A stretch of 64,000 nucleotides of DNA from Exiguobacterium acetylicum (GCF_022170825.1 NZ_CP081878.1:1948001-2012000), one strand, 5' to 3'; positions 25,922-36,978 are shown, counted from the first letter of the stretch. Program-made: numbers and translations. Notes: generated by a model from the letters alone, not told the origin.

Positions 25922-26847
25922 ACGCTTAATCGTGCATTTGCCTCTTCGCGATCACGCGCTAATTGTTCTTTCAATTGATCGATACCGTTAAATGCTTTTT
26001 CATCACGTAGATAAGCAATCCATTCAAGTGTCAGCTCTTGACCATAGAGGTCTTCGTCAAAATCAAGGAGATGTGTCTCGATACTGACGTCTCCCGTCTC
26101 ATAGAATGTCGGCCGTCTCCCGACATTCGTCATCGCCTTGAACCGACGACCGTCTGCTAAGCGAACGAATGTCGCATACACACCGAGTTTCGGAATGACG
26201 TAAGAAAATTCAGGGCGCATGTTGGCTGTCGGAAAGCCGATTTGCCGCCCACGTGCGTCACCGTGAATGATTGTTCCTTTGATTTGATAGGGTTCACCGA
26301 GTAAATGCGCAGCCTGTTCGACTTCACCCGCAGCAAGTAAACGACGAATCCGGGTCGAACTGATTTTTTCCGCTTCTTCTTGAAATTCTGCTACGACGGT
26401 GTGTGTAAACGTACCCCGACTGTGGAAATCAAGTGTCGTCATTTTGCCTGCTCCGAAACGACCATAGGAATAATCAAATCCAGCGACAACGTGTTCTGCA
26501 CCGGACGCAATCAGATATTCGTCAACGAAAGCTTGCGGTGACAATTCCGAGAAGGGAATCGTAAACTCGATCACGTAAACTCGATCGGCACCGAGCTGTT
26601 CGATTTTCTCTAATTTACGTTCAAGCGGCGTGATGTAACGGACCGGTTCGTCGCCTTTACCAAGTACTTGTTTCGGATGCGGATCAAACGTCATGACAGC
26701 TAAAGGAAGGCGACGAGCCTCCGCCTCTTTCCGAGCTGCTGCGATGACTTGCTGATGCCCGAGATGTACGCCGTCGAAAAAGCCGAGTGCGATGACAGCA
26801 GGGGCTTTTTGAGGCTGTTCCGGATATGTCAAATGTATGATGTCCAT
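25918..26847 (-). CDS. ribC: Bifunctional riboflavin kinase/FAD synthetase
   Basis: Converts riboflavin to FMN and then FAD in the cytoplasm. The 309-residue protein has an N-terminal FAD synthetase domain with GFFDGVHLGHQQV (about residues 22-34) and a lysine/arginine loop ISSTRIRRLL, and a C-terminal riboflavin kinase domain (about 185-305) with GDARGRQIGFPTANM and the GVYAT strand. ATG at 26847. It follows truB with a 16-base gap and ends the infB-rbfA-truB-ribC series as in B. subtilis. The name ribF is also used. No FMN riboswitch is visible upstream. Confidence 0.95.
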   Translation of the reverse strand: MDIIHLTYPEQPQKAPAVIALGFFDGVHLGHQQVIAAARKEAEARRLPLAVMTFDPHPKQVLGKGDEPVRYITPLERKLEKIEQLGADRVYVIEFTIPFSELSPQAFVDEYLIASGAEHVVAGFDYSYGRFGAGKMTTLDFHSRGTFTHTVVAEFQEEAEKISSTRIRRLLAAGEVEQAAHLLGEPYQIKGTIIHGDARGRQIGFPTANMRPEFSYVIPKLGVYATFVRLADGRRFKAMTNVGRRPTFYETGDVSIETHLLDFDEDLYGQELTLEWIAYLRDEKAFNGIDQLKEQLARDREEANARLSV

Positions 26848-26863
26848 GATGCTCTCTCCGATC

Positions 26864-27772
26864 TTAATCGATTTGTAGCATGACCTCGACGCGTGCTACC
26901 TGTTCTTCTGGAAGACGTCGATATAGCGCTAAAGGTACGTCTTCTTCATTATAGACAGTAAACAGCTCGAATTCGACTGGAATGCTCGTCAGCTTCGCTC
27001 CATTTAAGACACGCTGTGCTGTCGACGCATCGACTGTCAAGCGTGGCCATTTTTGAATGACGTGTTCAATCGGTAGAACGTGTTGCATCCGTTCTTCAAC
27101 CGTCTCATACGATTCAAGCGTCTCAAGTGTCACGGTATCCGTCTCAGCGATGGCGCCAGAGCCTGTCCGGCGTAGTTCACTCATGTGTGCCGCGTAACCA
27201 AGTCGTTCTCCGATCTCGACCGCTAATGTCCGAATATACGTCCCTTTTCCACAAGCGATATCAAGACGGAAGCGACAGAGACCGTCTTCAAATACAATAT
27301 CTGATGTTCGTTCTAGTCGATCGATGCGGACGATGCGCGTCGGACGCTCAACTTCAATTCCTTTTCGGGCATATTCATATAATTTTTTCCCATTCACTTT
27401 AACAGCTGAATAATATGGTGGTGTCTGCTCGATCTCTCCTGTCAATTGAGTCAAGATGTCCGCAATTGCTTCCTCGGTAATACTTCCCGGTTCAACCGCT
27501 GTTTCGCGAACTGTTTCTCCGTGCGCATCTTCCGTTGTCGTCGCAAAGCCGATCGTCACTTCTGCTGCGTAGCGCTTTCCTTCATCCGTGATGAAGCGGG
27601 CAAGCTTCGTCGCTCGACCAAGACAAATCGGTAAGACTCCCGTTACTTCCGGGTCGAGTGTCCCTGTATGTCCAACTTTTTTCGTCTGAAACAAGCGACG
27701 TAGACGAAAGACACAATCGTGACTCGTCATACCCGCTGGTTTATCTAACGGTAATACTCCGATAGGTTCCAC
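26864..27772 (-). CDS. truB: tRNA pseudouridine-55 synthase
   Basis: Makes pseudouridine 55 in the T-loop of tRNAs. The 302-residue protein starts MEPIGVLPLDKPAGMTSHD and carries the catalytic aspartate D40 in GHTGTLDPEVTG, then the KLARFITDEGKRY and YSAVKVNGKKLYEYAR segments. The start is GTG at 27772, with GGAGG 7 bases upstream; the frame continues upstream 10 codons through the hairpin and is rejected there. An intrinsic hairpin lies directly before the ribosome site. Confidence 0.95.
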   Translation of the reverse strand: MEPIGVLPLDKPAGMTSHDCVFRLRRLFQTKKVGHTGTLDPEVTGVLPICLGRATKLARFITDEGKRYAAEVTIGFATTTEDAHGETVRETAVEPGSITEEAIADILTQLTGEIEQTPPYYSAVKVNGKKLYEYARKGIEVERPTRIVRIDRLERTSDIVFEDGLCRFRLDIACGKGTYIRTLAVEIGERLGYAAHMSELRRTGSGAIAETDTVTLETLESYETVEERMQHVLPIEHVIQKWPRLTVDASTAQRVLNGAKLTSIPVEFELFTVYNEEDVPLALYRRLPEEQVARVEVMLQID

Positions 27773-27785
27773 GTTATTTCCTCCT

Positions 27786-27818
27786 TGAAAAAAGGCAACC
27801 ACACACGTGGCTGCCTTA
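27786..27818 (-). terminator. Hairpin with T-run between rbfA and truB
   Basis: Minus strand AAGGCAGCCAC pairs with GTGGTTGCCTT (one wobble) around GTGT, followed by TTTTTT that runs into the truB ribosome site (CAAGGAGG). It probably acts as partial terminator or as a 3' end for upstream messages inside the operon. Confidence 0.75.
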
Positions 27819-27822
27819 GGTG

Positions 27823-28164
27823 TTAATCTTTGTTCAAATTCCGAAGCAACTCATCAATGCGTGATCCGTATTCGACAGAAGAATCGACCTCGAACAATAG
27901 TTCAGGTGTTTTCCGTAGACGAATCCGCGATCCGATTTCCTTGCGCATGAAGCCTTTTGATCTTTCGAGACCGATGCGCGCATCCTCACGTGCTTTATCG
28001 TCACCGAGGACCGAGTAGAAGATCGTCGCTTGTTGTAAGTCTCCTGTCACTTCGACACCTGTGACGGTAATCGTCTTGACGCGAGGATCCTTGACATCTT
28101 TGATGAGCAGTTGCGTAATTTCCTTACGCATCTGTTCGGCGACACGATTCGAGCGTAAACTCAT
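27823..28164 (-). CDS. rbfA: Ribosome-binding factor A
   Basis: Late 30S subunit maturation factor. The 113-residue protein has the KH-type fold with the family motif MSLRSNRVAEQMRKEITQLL at the start, DPRVKTITVTGVEVTGDLQQATIFYSV and a C-terminal RIRLRKTPELLFEVDSSVEYG. ATG at 28164 with GGAGG 7 bases upstream. In many Bacillus relatives ylxP lies between infB and rbfA; here only 39 bases separate the two genes. Confidence 0.95.
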   Translation of the reverse strand: MSLRSNRVAEQMRKEITQLLIKDVKDPRVKTITVTGVEVTGDLQQATIFYSVLGDDKAREDARIGLERSKGFMRKEIGSRIRLRKTPELLFEVDSSVEYGSRIDELLRNLNKD

Positions 28165-28203
28165 AGTTATTCCCTCCAGTTCGGAAGAATGGATTCCGTT
28201 CTG

Positions 28204-30375
28204 TTACTTCCGTTTAACTTCTTCCATGATGAACGCTTCGATGACATCATCGACTTTGATATCATCATATTTTTCAATCTTAATTCCACACTCATAGCCA
28301 GTAGCGACTTCTTTGACATCATCTTTGAAACGGCGAAGCGTATCGAGTTTTCCTTCGTAGATGACGATACTGTCACGTACGACACGGACGCCTGCATCAC
28401 GTGTTAACTTACCTTCTGTGACATATCCACCTGCGATCGTACCGACTTTCGATACTTTGATGACATCGCGGACTTCAGCTTGACCGATGATTTTCTCAAC
28501 GAATTCAGGATCAAGAAGACCTTTCATCGCTTGCTCGATTTCTTCGATCGCATTATAGATGATCCGGTGAAGACGAATTTCGACTTTCTCCTGATCTGCC
28601 ATCGATTTCGCGTTACCATCTGGACGGACGTTGAATCCGATGATGATCGCATTCGCTGCCGAAGCAAGGATGACGTCACCTTCCGTGATGGCACCGACAC
28701 CTGAGTGTACGATGTTAATTTTAACACCTTCGACATCAATTTTCTTCAATGAACCGGCTAAAGCTTCAACTGAACCTTGTACGTCACCTTTGATGATGAT
28801 GTTGAGGTCTTTGACTTCGCCTTCTTTGATGCGGTCGAAGAGATCTTCTAAGCTGACTTTCGCCGAATCACGACGTTGTGCTTCGATTTCGCGTTGGTAA
28901 CGCGCTTCACCGATTTGACGGGCTTTTTTCTCATCTTCGAATGCGAAGAATTGATCGCCCGCTTTCGGTACGTCGTTCAAACCTGTGATTTCGATTGGCG
29001 TCGATGGTCCAACTTCTTTGACACGACGACCGATATCATTGACCATTGCCCGGATACGACCGAATGTATGACCGACGACGATTGGATCACCGACACGGAG
29101 TGTACCGTGTTGAACGAGAAGTGTTGCAACTGGTCCACGTCCTTTATCGAGTTTCGCCTCGATGACTGTTCCGCGACCATGCATGTCTGGTGTTGATTTA
29201 TATTCTTGAACTTCTGAAACGAGAAGAATCATTTCGAGCAATTCATCGATTCCGTCACCTTTAAGTGCTGAAACCGGTACGAAGATCGTATCGCCACCCC
29301 AGTCTTCTGCAACGAGTTCGAACTCTGTCAATTCTTGTTTGACACGGTCTGGGTTAGCACCCTCTTTGTCCATCTTGTTGACAGCAACGATGATTGGAAC
29401 ACCAGCTGCTTTCGCGTGGCTGATTGCTTCTTCCGTTTGTGGCATGACACCGTCATCCGCTGCAACGACGATAATCGCGATATCCGTGACATCTGCTCCA
29501 CGTGCACGCATCGTTGTGAACGCCGCGTGACCTGGTGTATCAAGGAACGTGATTTTCTTACCGTCGATCTCAACTTGGTACGCACCGATGTGCTGTGTGA
29601 TCCCGCCGGCTTCGCCTGCAGTGACCTTCGTGTTACGGATCGAGTCGAGCAATGTCGTTTTACCGTGGTCGACGTGTCCCATGATCGTAACGACCGGTGG
29701 ACGCTCAGACAATTCGTACTGATCAAGGTTTAATTCGTATTGATCAAAGTCCGTCTCATCGACTTGGACTGTCTTTTCAACTTCAAAACCAAACTCTGTT
29801 GCGAGCAGTTCGACTGTCTCGTCATCAAGATCTTGGTTAATCGTCGCCATGACACCGAGTCCCATCAATTTCATGATCAGTTCATTCGGTTTTTTCGCCA
29901 TTTTTTCAGCGAGTTCACCGACTGTCAAGTTGTCAGAGTATTGAACAACGTTTGCCATCGCCTCTTCTTGCGCCCGGCGAGCTGCTTTCCGTTGACTCGA
30001 CTTCGAGTTCGGATCTGCTACTTCGAGTTTACGTGGTTCTGCTTTCTTTTGGTTCGGACGACGTTTGCCGCCACGGTTGTTACGGTTGCCGAATTCTGGG
30101 CGTCCGCCTTTGCTGTTACGTGATTGGTTACCTGCTGGTTTGTTTGTACTTCCTGGTCGGTTCGGTTTATTATCTGATTTCACTTGTTTTGGAGCCTCCG
30201 TCTTTTGAGCCCGATATTTCTCGGGATTAAATACTTGATCGAGTTGCTGTACTGTCTGTTCATCTAATACTGCCATATGATTCTTGACTGGTTTCTCCAG
30301 CTTTTCAAGCTGGGTGATGACCTGCTTACTTGTTACGTTTTGTTCCTTGGCGAATTCGTATACACGTTTACCCAA
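28204..30375 (-). CDS. infB: Translation initiation factor IF-2
   Basis: GTPase that brings initiator tRNA to the 30S subunit. The 723-residue protein has an N-terminal IF2N region ([17 protein letters not shown]), a basic low-complexity linker rich in N, G, K and R (about 55-135), a second IF2N domain, then the G domain with [15 protein letters not shown] and NKMD, followed by beta barrels and the C-terminal tRNA-binding domain. Start is TTG at 30375: GGAGG lies 7 bases upstream and the product would match the Bacillus N-terminus. A TTG five codons earlier overlaps the ribosome site and is rejected. Confidence 0.95.
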   Translation of the reverse strand: MGKRVYEFAKEQNVTSKQVITQLEKLEKPVKNHMAVLDEQTVQQLDQVFNPEKYRAQKTEAPKQVKSDNKPNRPGSTNKPAGNQSRNSKGGRPEFGNRNNRGGKRRPNQKKAEPRKLEVADPNSKSSQRKAARRAQEEAMANVVQYSDNLTVGELAEKMAKKPNELIMKLMGLGVMATINQDLDDETVELLATEFGFEVEKTVQVDETDFDQYELNLDQYELSERPPVVTIMGHVDHGKTTLLDSIRNTKVTAGEAGGITQHIGAYQVEIDGKKITFLDTPGHAAFTTMRARGADVTDIAIIVVAADDGVMPQTEEAISHAKAAGVPIIVAVNKMDKEGANPDRVKQELTEFELVAEDWGGDTIFVPVSALKGDGIDELLEMILLVSEVQEYKSTPDMHGRGTVIEAKLDKGRGPVATLLVQHGTLRVGDPIVVGHTFGRIRAMVNDIGRRVKEVGPSTPIEITGLNDVPKAGDQFFAFEDEKKARQIGEARYQREIEAQRRDSAKVSLEDLFDRIKEGEVKDLNIIIKGDVQGSVEALAGSLKKIDVEGVKINIVHSGVGAITEGDVILASAANAIIIGFNVRPDGNAKSMADQEKVEIRLHRIIYNAIEEIEQAMKGLLDPEFVEKIIGQAEVRDVIKVSKVGTIAGGYVTEGKLTRDAGVRVVRDSIVIYEGKLDTLRRFKDDVKEVATGYECGIKIEKYDDIKVDDVIEAFIMEEVKRK

Positions 30376-30390
30376 AGGATCCACCTCCAA

Positions 30391-30693
30391 TTAGTCGTTC
30401 GAGAGGAGTTCAGTTAGCTTTTTCGCAAATCCGGCTTCATTGACTGACACGACAACACGCGCATCCTTTCCTAATGCTTGACCGAGAATCGTCCGGTCGG
30501 CGACTTCTAGGTAAGGAACTTGATAACTCGTACATTTATCTGTGACTTTCTTACGCGTGGCAGCCCCCGCATCTGCTGCTAAGAGAACAAGCTTCGCTTG
30601 CCCTCCTCGTACTTCTTTCAGTACGAGTTCTTCTCCAGTCGTCACTTTCCTAGCTCGATTCGCGAGACCGAGAAGGGATTCCCATTTACTCAT
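30391..30693 (-). CDS. ylxQ: L7Ae-family RNA-binding protein YlxQ
   Basis: 100-residue member of the L7Ae/L30e family, expected to bind kink-turn RNAs; present in the nusA-infB operon of most Bacillus relatives. The sequence [35 protein letters not shown] is typical. It overlaps the end of ylxR by 8 bases and starts at ATG 30693 with GGGAGG upstream. Physiological role is not established. Confidence 0.9.
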   Translation of the reverse strand: MSKWESLLGLANRARKVTTGEELVLKEVRGGQAKLVLLAADAGAATRKKVTDKCTSYQVPYLEVADRTILGQALGKDARVVVSVNEAGFAKKLTELLSND

Positions 30694-30955
30694 GCGTACC
30701 TCCCGCGAGTTCTAGCAATTCATCGTATAAGGCATCTGTCGTCTTGACCTTCAAATGATGGTCGAGCGTCCGTTTTTTCTTCGCCGTCGCAATGACTGCC
30801 GCATCTTTTGATAAATAGGCACCCCGCCCATTCATCTTACCATTTAAATCGATGACGACCTCTTGTTCAGGTGTCCGGACGACACGAATTAATTCTTTTT
30901 TCGGTTTCATTTCTTGTGTGATGACACACTTTCGTAATGGTACCTTTTTTTGCAC
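30686..30955 (-). CDS. ylxR: YlxR family protein (RnpM)
   Basis: 89-residue RNA-binding protein, characterised in B. subtilis as a modulator of RNase P. Diagnostic features are [20 protein letters not shown] and the GRGAYLSKD motif (about residues 52-60). Start is GTG at 30955, three bases after the nusA stop, with GAGG upstream. It lies in the usual place between nusA and ylxQ. Confidence 0.92.
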   Translation of the reverse strand: MQKKVPLRKCVITQEMKPKKELIRVVRTPEQEVVIDLNGKMNGRGAYLSKDAAVIATAKKKRTLDHHLKVKTTDALYDELLELAGGTHE

Positions 30956-30958
30956 GAA

Positions 30959-32068
30959 TTATTCCTCGCCTTCGACTTGGACCGCTTCTACTGTCGGCTC
31001 TTCCGTTGCGAAGACATCTTCGAGATCCATCGATTCTGCTTCAGACTCACTCTTGATGTCGATCTTCCATCCAGTCAATTTTGCTGCAAGACGCGCGTTT
31101 TGACCACGTTTCCCGATCGCAAGTGACAGTTGGAAATCTGGAACGACGACAATTGTTGCCTTCGCTGGTTCGTTGACATAAACAGCAACGACTTGAGCAG
31201 GGCTGAGTGCATTCGCGACATATTCTTTTGGATCATCCGAGTAACGAACGATATCGATTTTTTCTCCGTTCAGATCATTGACGATACGCTGAACACGTGC
31301 CCCTTTTTGTCCGACACATGCACCAACTGGATCGATGTCATCCGCTGCGACTGCGATTTTCGAGCGGTCGCCCGCCTCACGTGCAACAGATTTGACTTCG
31401 ACTTCGCCACTTGAAATTTCCGGTACTTCGATTTCAAAGAGACGTTTTAAGAGACCTGGGTGTGTCCGTGATACGAGAATCGAGGCACCAGATCCTTTGA
31501 CCATTGGATCAACTTTCGTGACGTACACTTTAATGCGATCACGAATCCCGAAACGTTCGTTCGGCATTTGCTCGTGTGTCGTCAAGACGGCTTCGATACC
31601 TTCTAAGTTCACGTACAAGTTCCGTGCATCTTGACGTTCGACGATACCCGTCATGATCTCATCTTCACGATCCGCGAAGTGATTGTAGATGCGTTCGCGT
31701 TCTGCTTCACGCATTTTTTGTGTGACGATCTGTTTTGCCGTTTGTGCTGCAACACGACCGAAGTCACCAGGCGTCACTTCGACTTTATGGAAATCGCCGA
31801 GTTCATACGTCGGATCGATTTCATGTGCTTCTTCGAGCGAGAGTTGCTCTTCTGGTTGCGTCAATCGTTCGACGACTTCCTTGAGCGCGAAGACACGAAT
31901 ATCTCCCGTTTGTTGGTCGAATTCGACTTTTACAGCCTCCGACTCTTTTCCGAAGTTACGTCGGTACGCTGAAATCAATGCCTGTTCGAGCGCATCGATG
32001 ATGATGTTCTTGTCAATTTCTTTCTCTTTCGCGATTTGATTGATCGCCTCGAGTAACTGTGGTCCCAT
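30959..32068 (-). CDS. nusA: Transcription elongation and termination factor NusA
   Basis: Binds RNA polymerase and modulates pausing, termination and antitermination. The 369-residue protein has the N-terminal polymerase-binding domain (1-125), an S1 domain (about 135-200, ERIYNHFADREDEIMTGIVER), and two KH domains (VDPVGACVGQKGARVQRIV and SLAIGKRGQNARLAA). The C-terminal acidic repeats of E. coli NusA are absent, normal for Bacillota; a short acidic tail is present. ATG at 32068. It follows rimP with a 17-base gap. Confidence 0.96.
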   Translation of the reverse strand: MGPQLLEAINQIAKEKEIDKNIIIDALEQALISAYRRNFGKESEAVKVEFDQQTGDIRVFALKEVVERLTQPEEQLSLEEAHEIDPTYELGDFHKVEVTPGDFGRVAAQTAKQIVTQKMREAERERIYNHFADREDEIMTGIVERQDARNLYVNLEGIEAVLTTHEQMPNERFGIRDRIKVYVTKVDPMVKGSGASILVSRTHPGLLKRLFEIEVPEISSGEVEVKSVAREAGDRSKIAVAADDIDPVGACVGQKGARVQRIVNDLNGEKIDIVRYSDDPKEYVANALSPAQVVAVYVNEPAKATIVVVPDFQLSLAIGKRGQNARLAAKLTGWKIDIKSESEAESMDLEDVFATEEPTVEAVQVEGEE

Positions 32069-32085
32069 CGTTCTCTTCCTTTCCG

Positions 32086-32553
32086 TCAGAACATTACCGC
32101 AAGTCGCGCAAGTGCAATCTTGTCGACCGGTATCTCAATTTTCAATTTTCTTGTTTTGACACGCACTTCGATTTCAAGCATCTCAGGTGTATACGCGAGC
32201 AACGTTCCTTCGAATTCAACTGCATTCTTTACCGGATCGTGCGTCTTAATATACACATGTTTCCCAATCGCCTTTTCAAAGTCCTCGTCTTTCTTCAGTG
32301 GACGTTCCGCTCCTGGACTAGCGACGTCGAGGTAATACGGCTCGTCGATCGGATCATTGTCATTCAATGCTTCCGATAACTGTTCATTGATTTTGACGCA
32401 GTCTTCAAGATCTACGCCACCCTCTTTGTCGATGGAGACACGTAGGAACCAATCCGCCCCTTCTTTGACGAATTCAACGTCGACTAGCTCCATCCCCTCT
32501 CGTTCGACGATTGGTTTTGCGAGCGCTTCGACCTTTTCCGTTACGTTCGTCAT
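32086..32553 (-). CDS. rimP: Ribosome maturation factor RimP
   Basis: Assists 30S assembly. The 155-residue protein has the N-terminal domain with EGMELVDVEFVKEGADWFLRVSIDKEGGVDLEDC and the DVASPGAERPL motif, followed by an Sm-like C-terminal domain. I chose the ATG at 32553, 8 bases after the centre of GGAGG; the ATG two codons earlier touches the ribosome site. It is the first gene of the rimP-nusA-infB operon and follows a leader with an intrinsic hairpin. Confidence 0.93.
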   Translation of the reverse strand: MTNVTEKVEALAKPIVEREGMELVDVEFVKEGADWFLRVSIDKEGGVDLEDCVKINEQLSEALNDNDPIDEPYYLDVASPGAERPLKKDEDFEKAIGKHVYIKTHDPVKNAVEFEGTLLAYTPEMLEIEVRVKTRKLKIEIPVDKIALARLAVMF

Positions 32554-32567
32554 CTTCATCCTCCTTC

Positions 32568-32606
32568 AAAAAACAAACAAGAAAGGAGCAGGTCCCCCTA
32601 CTCCTT
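32568..32606 (-). terminator. Intrinsic hairpin in the leader of rimP-nusA-infB
   Basis: Minus strand AAGGAGTAGG pairs with CCTGCTCCTT (one wobble) around GGGA, followed by TTCTTGTTTGTTTTTT that abuts the rimP ribosome site. It is downstream of the predicted promoter, so it can act as attenuator for the operon as well as terminator for polC. Confidence 0.8.
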
Positions 32607-32639
32607 CCAAGTCGTAGTATAAAAAACATTTCCTCACTC

Positions 32640-32668
32640 AATATAGCATAGGAAAGCGCTCAAAGCAA
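32640..32668 (-). promoter_or_regulatory. Sigma-A promoter of the rimP-nusA-infB operon
   Basis: Minus strand TTGCTT, 17 bases, TATATT with an extended -10 (TGC before TATATT). Nearly the same as the rpsB promoter. The expected start near 32633 leaves about 27 bases before the hairpin. Confidence 0.8.
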
Positions 32669-32682
32669 GTGTTCCTAAGGGC

Positions 32683-35600
32683 TTACAAGTCGAACAACGA
32701 TAGCTGATTCTCGTCTGGTAACCCTTCGAGACAACCTAGGTTGTCGAGTGTCTCGATGATGGTTTTCGACAACTTCGCTCGTTTTTGAAGGTCTTCCTTC
32801 GAGAGGAATTCGCCACCTTTACGTGCTTCGACGATTTGCTTCGCAGCGTTTGTCCCGAGACCTGTCACGGCATCAAACGGCGGTAACAACGTATCTCCAT
32901 CAATCAAGAATTCTGATGCGCTCGAGCGATAGAGATCGACTTTTTGGAACGTAAAGCCACGTTCAATCATCTCGAGAGCGATTTCAAGGACTGTATACAA
33001 TCCTTTATCCTTCGCCGTCGCTTCAAATCCTTTATCTTTGATATCTTGTAAGACTTTGCGAACGGCAGCAGAGCCTTTATTCATCGCTCCGATATCAAAG
33101 TCACCCGCACGAACCGTAAAGTACGAAGCATAGTAATACATCGGATGATGAACTTTATAGTAAGCAATCCGAACCGCCATCAAGACGTAAGCCGCAGCAT
33201 GGGCTTTTGGGAACATGTACTTGATTTTCTTACAAGAATCGATATACCAGAGAGGTACGTCGTTCTCGATCATCGCCTCTTCCATATCAATCGAGAGTCC
33301 TTTTCCTTTACGGACCGACTCCATGATCTTAAAGGCGAGTGATGGTTCAAGACCGGCATAAATCAAGTAGACCATGATGTCATCTCGACAACCGATGACG
33401 TCTTTTAGCTCACATGTTCCGTTGTAGATCAGTTCACTGGCATTTCCGAGCCAGACATCCGTTCCGTGTGAGAGTCCAGAAATCTGAACGAGCTCCGAGA
33501 ACGTCGTCGGTTTCGTCTCCTCTAACATTTGGCGAACGAACTTTGTTCCAAACTCCGGAATGCCGAGCGTTCCTGTTTTTGAATCGATCTGCTCTGGTGT
33601 CACACCGATCGATTCCGTCGAACTGAAGATTTTCATGACTTCTGGGTCATCAACGGGAATCGTCTTTGGGTCACGTCCTGATAAATCCTGTAGCATTCGA
33701 ATCATCGTCGGGTCATCGTGACCGAGGATATCAAGTTTGAGTAAGTTATCGTGAATCGAGTGGAAATCAAAGTGTGTCGTCTTCCACTCAGAACCCATAT
33801 CATCCGCCGGATACTGAATCGGACTGATATCATAGATATCCATGTAGTCCGGTACGACGATGATTCCGCCTGGGTGTTGTCCGGTTGTCCGTTTGACACC
33901 GGTGACACCGCTAACGAGACGATCGACTTCAGCATTCCGGTACGTCAACTCATTCTCTGACTGATACCCTTTGACATAGCCATATGCTGTTTTCTCGGCA
34001 ATCGTTCCGATCGTTCCTGCACGATAGACGTAATCGTCACCGAACAGGACTTTCGTATAAGCGTGCGCTTGTGGCTGGTATTCTCCACTAAAGTTTAAGT
34101 CGATATCCGGTACTTTATCTCCTTTAAAGCCAAGGAACGTCTCAAACGGAATATCATGACCGTCTTTAAACAACGGGATATCACATTTTGAACAGGATTT
34201 ATCCGGTAAATCGAATCCCGAACCGACAGAACCGTCATCGAAGAATTCTGATTCCTTACAATTCGGACAAACGTAATGCGGAGGTAATGGATTGACTTCC
34301 GTGATCTCCGTCATCGTCGCAACAAGACTTGATCCGACAGATCCCCGTGAACCAACCAAATAACCATCGTCGAGTGACTTTTTAACGAGCTTGTGTGAAA
34401 TCAGATAGATGACGGCGAATCCGTGACCGATGATCGACTTCAACTCTTTTTCGAGTCGAGCTTCGACGATCTCGGGTAACGTGTCACCGTAAATCCGGTG
34501 TGCCATATCGTACGACAAGTTCCGGACTTCTTCATCTGCCCCTTCAATCTTCGGTGTATAGAGATCTTTTGGAATGATATCGATGTTCTCGAACTGTTCC
34601 GCAACGGCTTGACTATTCGTGATGACGAGACGTTCTGAGACATCTGGTCCGAGGAACTTGAAGTCATCCATCATTTCCTTCGTTGTCCGGAAATGTGCCG
34701 GCGGCAATTGTTTCCGCATGTTCAACATGTTCGCTCCACCTTGCGTCCGAATCAAAATCTCCCGGTACGTCGCGTCATGTTGATCGAGATAATGCACATT
34801 ACCTGTCGCGACTGGTAAGATGTCATGTTCTTCCGCGACACGAATGATTTTTTTGATCAGTTCGCGCAGTTCGAGTTCATTCTGAACGATTTCCCGTTCG
34901 ATCAAATGACCGTACATCGCCGGTGGCTGAATCTCGATGAAATCATAGAACTGCATCACTTTTGCAAGATCTTCGTCCGACTTGTTCAAGGCGGCATCAA
35001 ACACTTCGCCATTATCGCAAGCTGATCCGATGATCAAGCCATCGCGATGTGCGACGAGCTGCGAACGTGGTGTTCGCACGACACGATGGACGTGTTTCGT
35101 ATGAGCAAGCGAAATCAATTGGTATAAATTCTTCAAGCCGGTCCGGTTTTTCGCATAAACCGTCGCGTGATATGGTCGTGCCCGCGAGATGTCTTTTCCC
35201 ATCTCCCGGTTGAGTGAGGCATGTGTCTTCATGTCGAACATCTCATCCGCCATTTGAAGCAACTTGACCATTAAATATCCTGTCGCCTCCGCGTCATAGA
35301 TGGCGCGGTGATGCTGCGTCAATTCAATGTCAAATCGTTTCGCGAGCGTATTCAAGCGGTGATTTTTTAATGTCGGCATCAACACACGTGCTAGTTCTAA
35401 TGTATCGATAACAGGTAAAAGTGACTCCTCGTGACCACCGGACCGTAGCGTCGCATTCAAGAATCCGATATCAAATGAGGCATTGTGGGCAACAAGAATC
35501 GAGTCGCCTGCCCAGTCCATGAATTCCTTGACGACTTGTTCGGGGTCTGGTTTTCCTCGAACCATATCATCAGTGATCCCTGTCAAATCAATCGTCGTCG

Positions 35601-36978
35601 CCGACAGGAGATGCTTCGGATCTGCAAATGCTTCGAATTTATCGATGATATCGCCATCGTGGATCTTGACGGCTGCGAGTTCGATGATCTTGTTGTACAT
35701 CGCCGATAAACCAGTCGTCTCAACGTCAAAGACGACAAATGTTGCGTCGTCTAAATTTCGTTCCACCGGATGATAGGCGACTTGTACCCCATCATCGACG
35801 ACGTTTGCTTCGATGCCGTATAGTACCTTGATATCGTTTTTCTTTCCGGCATAGTAAGCATCCGGAAAACTTTGGGCACCAGCATGATCGGTGATCGCAA
35901 CAGCAGGGTGTCCCCACTTTGCTGCGCGTTCGACGTATTTCGTCACATTCATGACGGCGTCCATCTGGCTCATTTGTGAGTGCGCATGCAATTCGACACG
36001 CTTCTCACCTGCCCAAGGATCAGCAGGTGCTTCCATTTTCACTTCTGATAGTTGGGAAATCATCATACAAAGATCGCGCAGGAACGTATCGAACTCAACG
36101 CGACCTGCCGCTTGAATCCACATGCCTTTTTTGATGGCCGAGAGGATTTTGACGTCTGTTTCGTCACGCGCAAACATCTTGACGACGAGTGAGTCCGTAT
36201 AGTCCGTCATCTTAAACGTAAAGATCGTCTTCCCGCTTCGTAGTTCACGACTTTCCGCAGAGAAAACGAGACCACGGATCGCAATCCGACGCTCTTCGTC
36301 CTGAATCGTCTTGATTGGAACAATCTCATCTTGAATCGGTTTCCCGATCCGAATGTCGACAGGACCTTCATCATCATCCCGCGTCTGTTCCCGTTTGAAT
36401 TGCAACTCGAGCATCCGTTTTGCTTCTTCCATGTCTTCCTGCTTCACCTGATTGCGCAACGCTTCTTGTTTTGATTCGTTAATCTGAACAATCGGTTCAC
36501 AGTTGAATTTCGGGAATCCGTAAGCACTGTAAAGTAACTGTAATTCACCACATAGGCTACTTTTCAAGAAACCTGCTTCCGGTTCGCTCCGGACTGGAAT
36601 GAATAATTTCTGTTCTTTGAACTCTGGTAAGACACGTCCCAGTTGTGTGCGCATCGCTGATGAGACATCTGCGAGATCTTGTACGACATATGGCCAGTAA
36701 TCATGATACATCCGCTCATCTGGACGACTGTCTGCGTATAGGATAATTTTGACTTCGGCAAATTGTTGATACCGACTGACTAAACGACTCGTGAAGAGTT
36801 GATAGACGTTTTGCGGCAAAACGTGTGGCAAGCGGATTTCAAATGTCCAGGTTGCCTTTGCTTTATTGACGCGAAGCTTCTCGAGAACTGCTTCGTGAAA
36901 GTATTCTTCGATGATACCGTTTGGTAATTCCAAGTCACTGAGTAACAGTGACATGCGTTGTTGTGTATCCACTCGCAA
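32683..36978 (-). CDS. polC: DNA polymerase III alpha subunit, PolC type
   Basis: Main replicative polymerase of Gram-positive bacteria. The roughly 1,430-residue protein has an N-terminal domain, an OB fold (about 225-310), a PHP domain (from about 329, [12 protein letters not shown]), an inserted DnaQ-like proofreading exonuclease (about 413-580, FDVETTGL with D418 and E420), the rest of PHP, the palm with DIDLNFSG, a zinc-binding PNC...SKCD module, and fingers and tail to the C-terminus [10 protein letters not shown]. The start is uncertain: TTG 36978, GTG 36972 and ATG 36954 are in frame after a stop, and none has a good ribosome site; alignment of the N-terminus by eye with B. subtilis favours the first two. 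Confidence 0.96.
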   Translation of the reverse strand: MRVDTQQRMSLLLSDLELPNGIIEEYFHEAVLEKLRVNKAKATWTFEIRLPHVLPQNVYQLFTSRLVSRYQQFAEVKIILYADSRPDERMYHDYWPYVVQDLADVSSAMRTQLGRVLPEFKEQKLFIPVRSEPEAGFLKSSLCGELQLLYSAYGFPKFNCEPIVQINESKQEALRNQVKQEDMEEAKRMLELQFKREQTRDDDEGPVDIRIGKPIQDEIVPIKTIQDEERRIAIRGLVFSAESRELRSGKTIFTFKMTDYTDSLVVKMFARDETDVKILSAIKKGMWIQAAGRVEFDTFLRDLCMMISQLSEVKMEAPADPWAGEKRVELHAHSQMSQMDAVMNVTKYVERAAKWGHPAVAITDHAGAQSFPDAYYAGKKNDIKVLYGIEANVVDDGVQVAYHPVERNLDDATFVVFDVETTGLSAMYNKIIELAAVKIHDGDIIDKFEAFADPKHLLSATTIDLTGITDDMVRGKPDPEQVVKEFMDWAGDSILVAHNASFDIGFLNATLRSGGHEESLLPVIDTLELARVLMPTLKNHRLNTLAKRFDIELTQHHRAIYDAEATGYLMVKLLQMADEMFDMKTHASLNREMGKDISRARPYHATVYAKNRTGLKNLYQLISLAHTKHVHRVVRTPRSQLVAHRDGLIIGSACDNGEVFDAALNKSDEDLAKVMQFYDFIEIQPPAMYGHLIEREIVQNELELRELIKKIIRVAEEHDILPVATGNVHYLDQHDATYREILIRTQGGANMLNMRKQLPPAHFRTTKEMMDDFKFLGPDVSERLVITNSQAVAEQFENIDIIPKDLYTPKIEGADEEVRNLSYDMAHRIYGDTLPEIVEARLEKELKSIIGHGFAVIYLISHKLVKKSLDDGYLVGSRGSVGSSLVATMTEITEVNPLPPHYVCPNCKESEFFDDGSVGSGFDLPDKSCSKCDIPLFKDGHDIPFETFLGFKGDKVPDIDLNFSGEYQPQAHAYTKVLFGDDYVYRAGTIGTIAEKTAYGYVKGYQSENELTYRNAEVDRLVSGVTGVKRTTGQHPGGIIVVPDYMDIYDISPIQYPADDMGSEWKTTHFDFHSIHDNLLKLDILGHDDPTMIRMLQDLSGRDPKTIPVDDPEVMKIFSSTESIGVTPEQIDSKTGTLGIPEFGTKFVRQMLEETKPTTFSELVQISGLSHGTDVWLGNASELIYNGTCELKDVIGCRDDIMVYLIYAGLEPSLAFKIMESVRKGKGLSIDMEEAMIENDVPLWYIDSCKKIKYMFPKAHAAAYVLMAVRIAYYKVHHPMYYYASYFTVRAGDFDIGAMNKGSAAVRKVLQDIKDKGFEATAKDKGLYTVLEIALEMIERGFTFQKVDLYRSSASEFLIDGDTLLPPFDAVTGLGTNAAKQIVEARKGGEFLSKEDLQKRAKLSKTIIETLDNLGCLEGLPDENQLSLFDL

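Noticed and set aside
25911-26863. FMN riboswitch or T-box in front of ribC or proS
   Set aside because: The gaps upstream of ribC (16 bases) and proS (34 bases) are too short to hold one.
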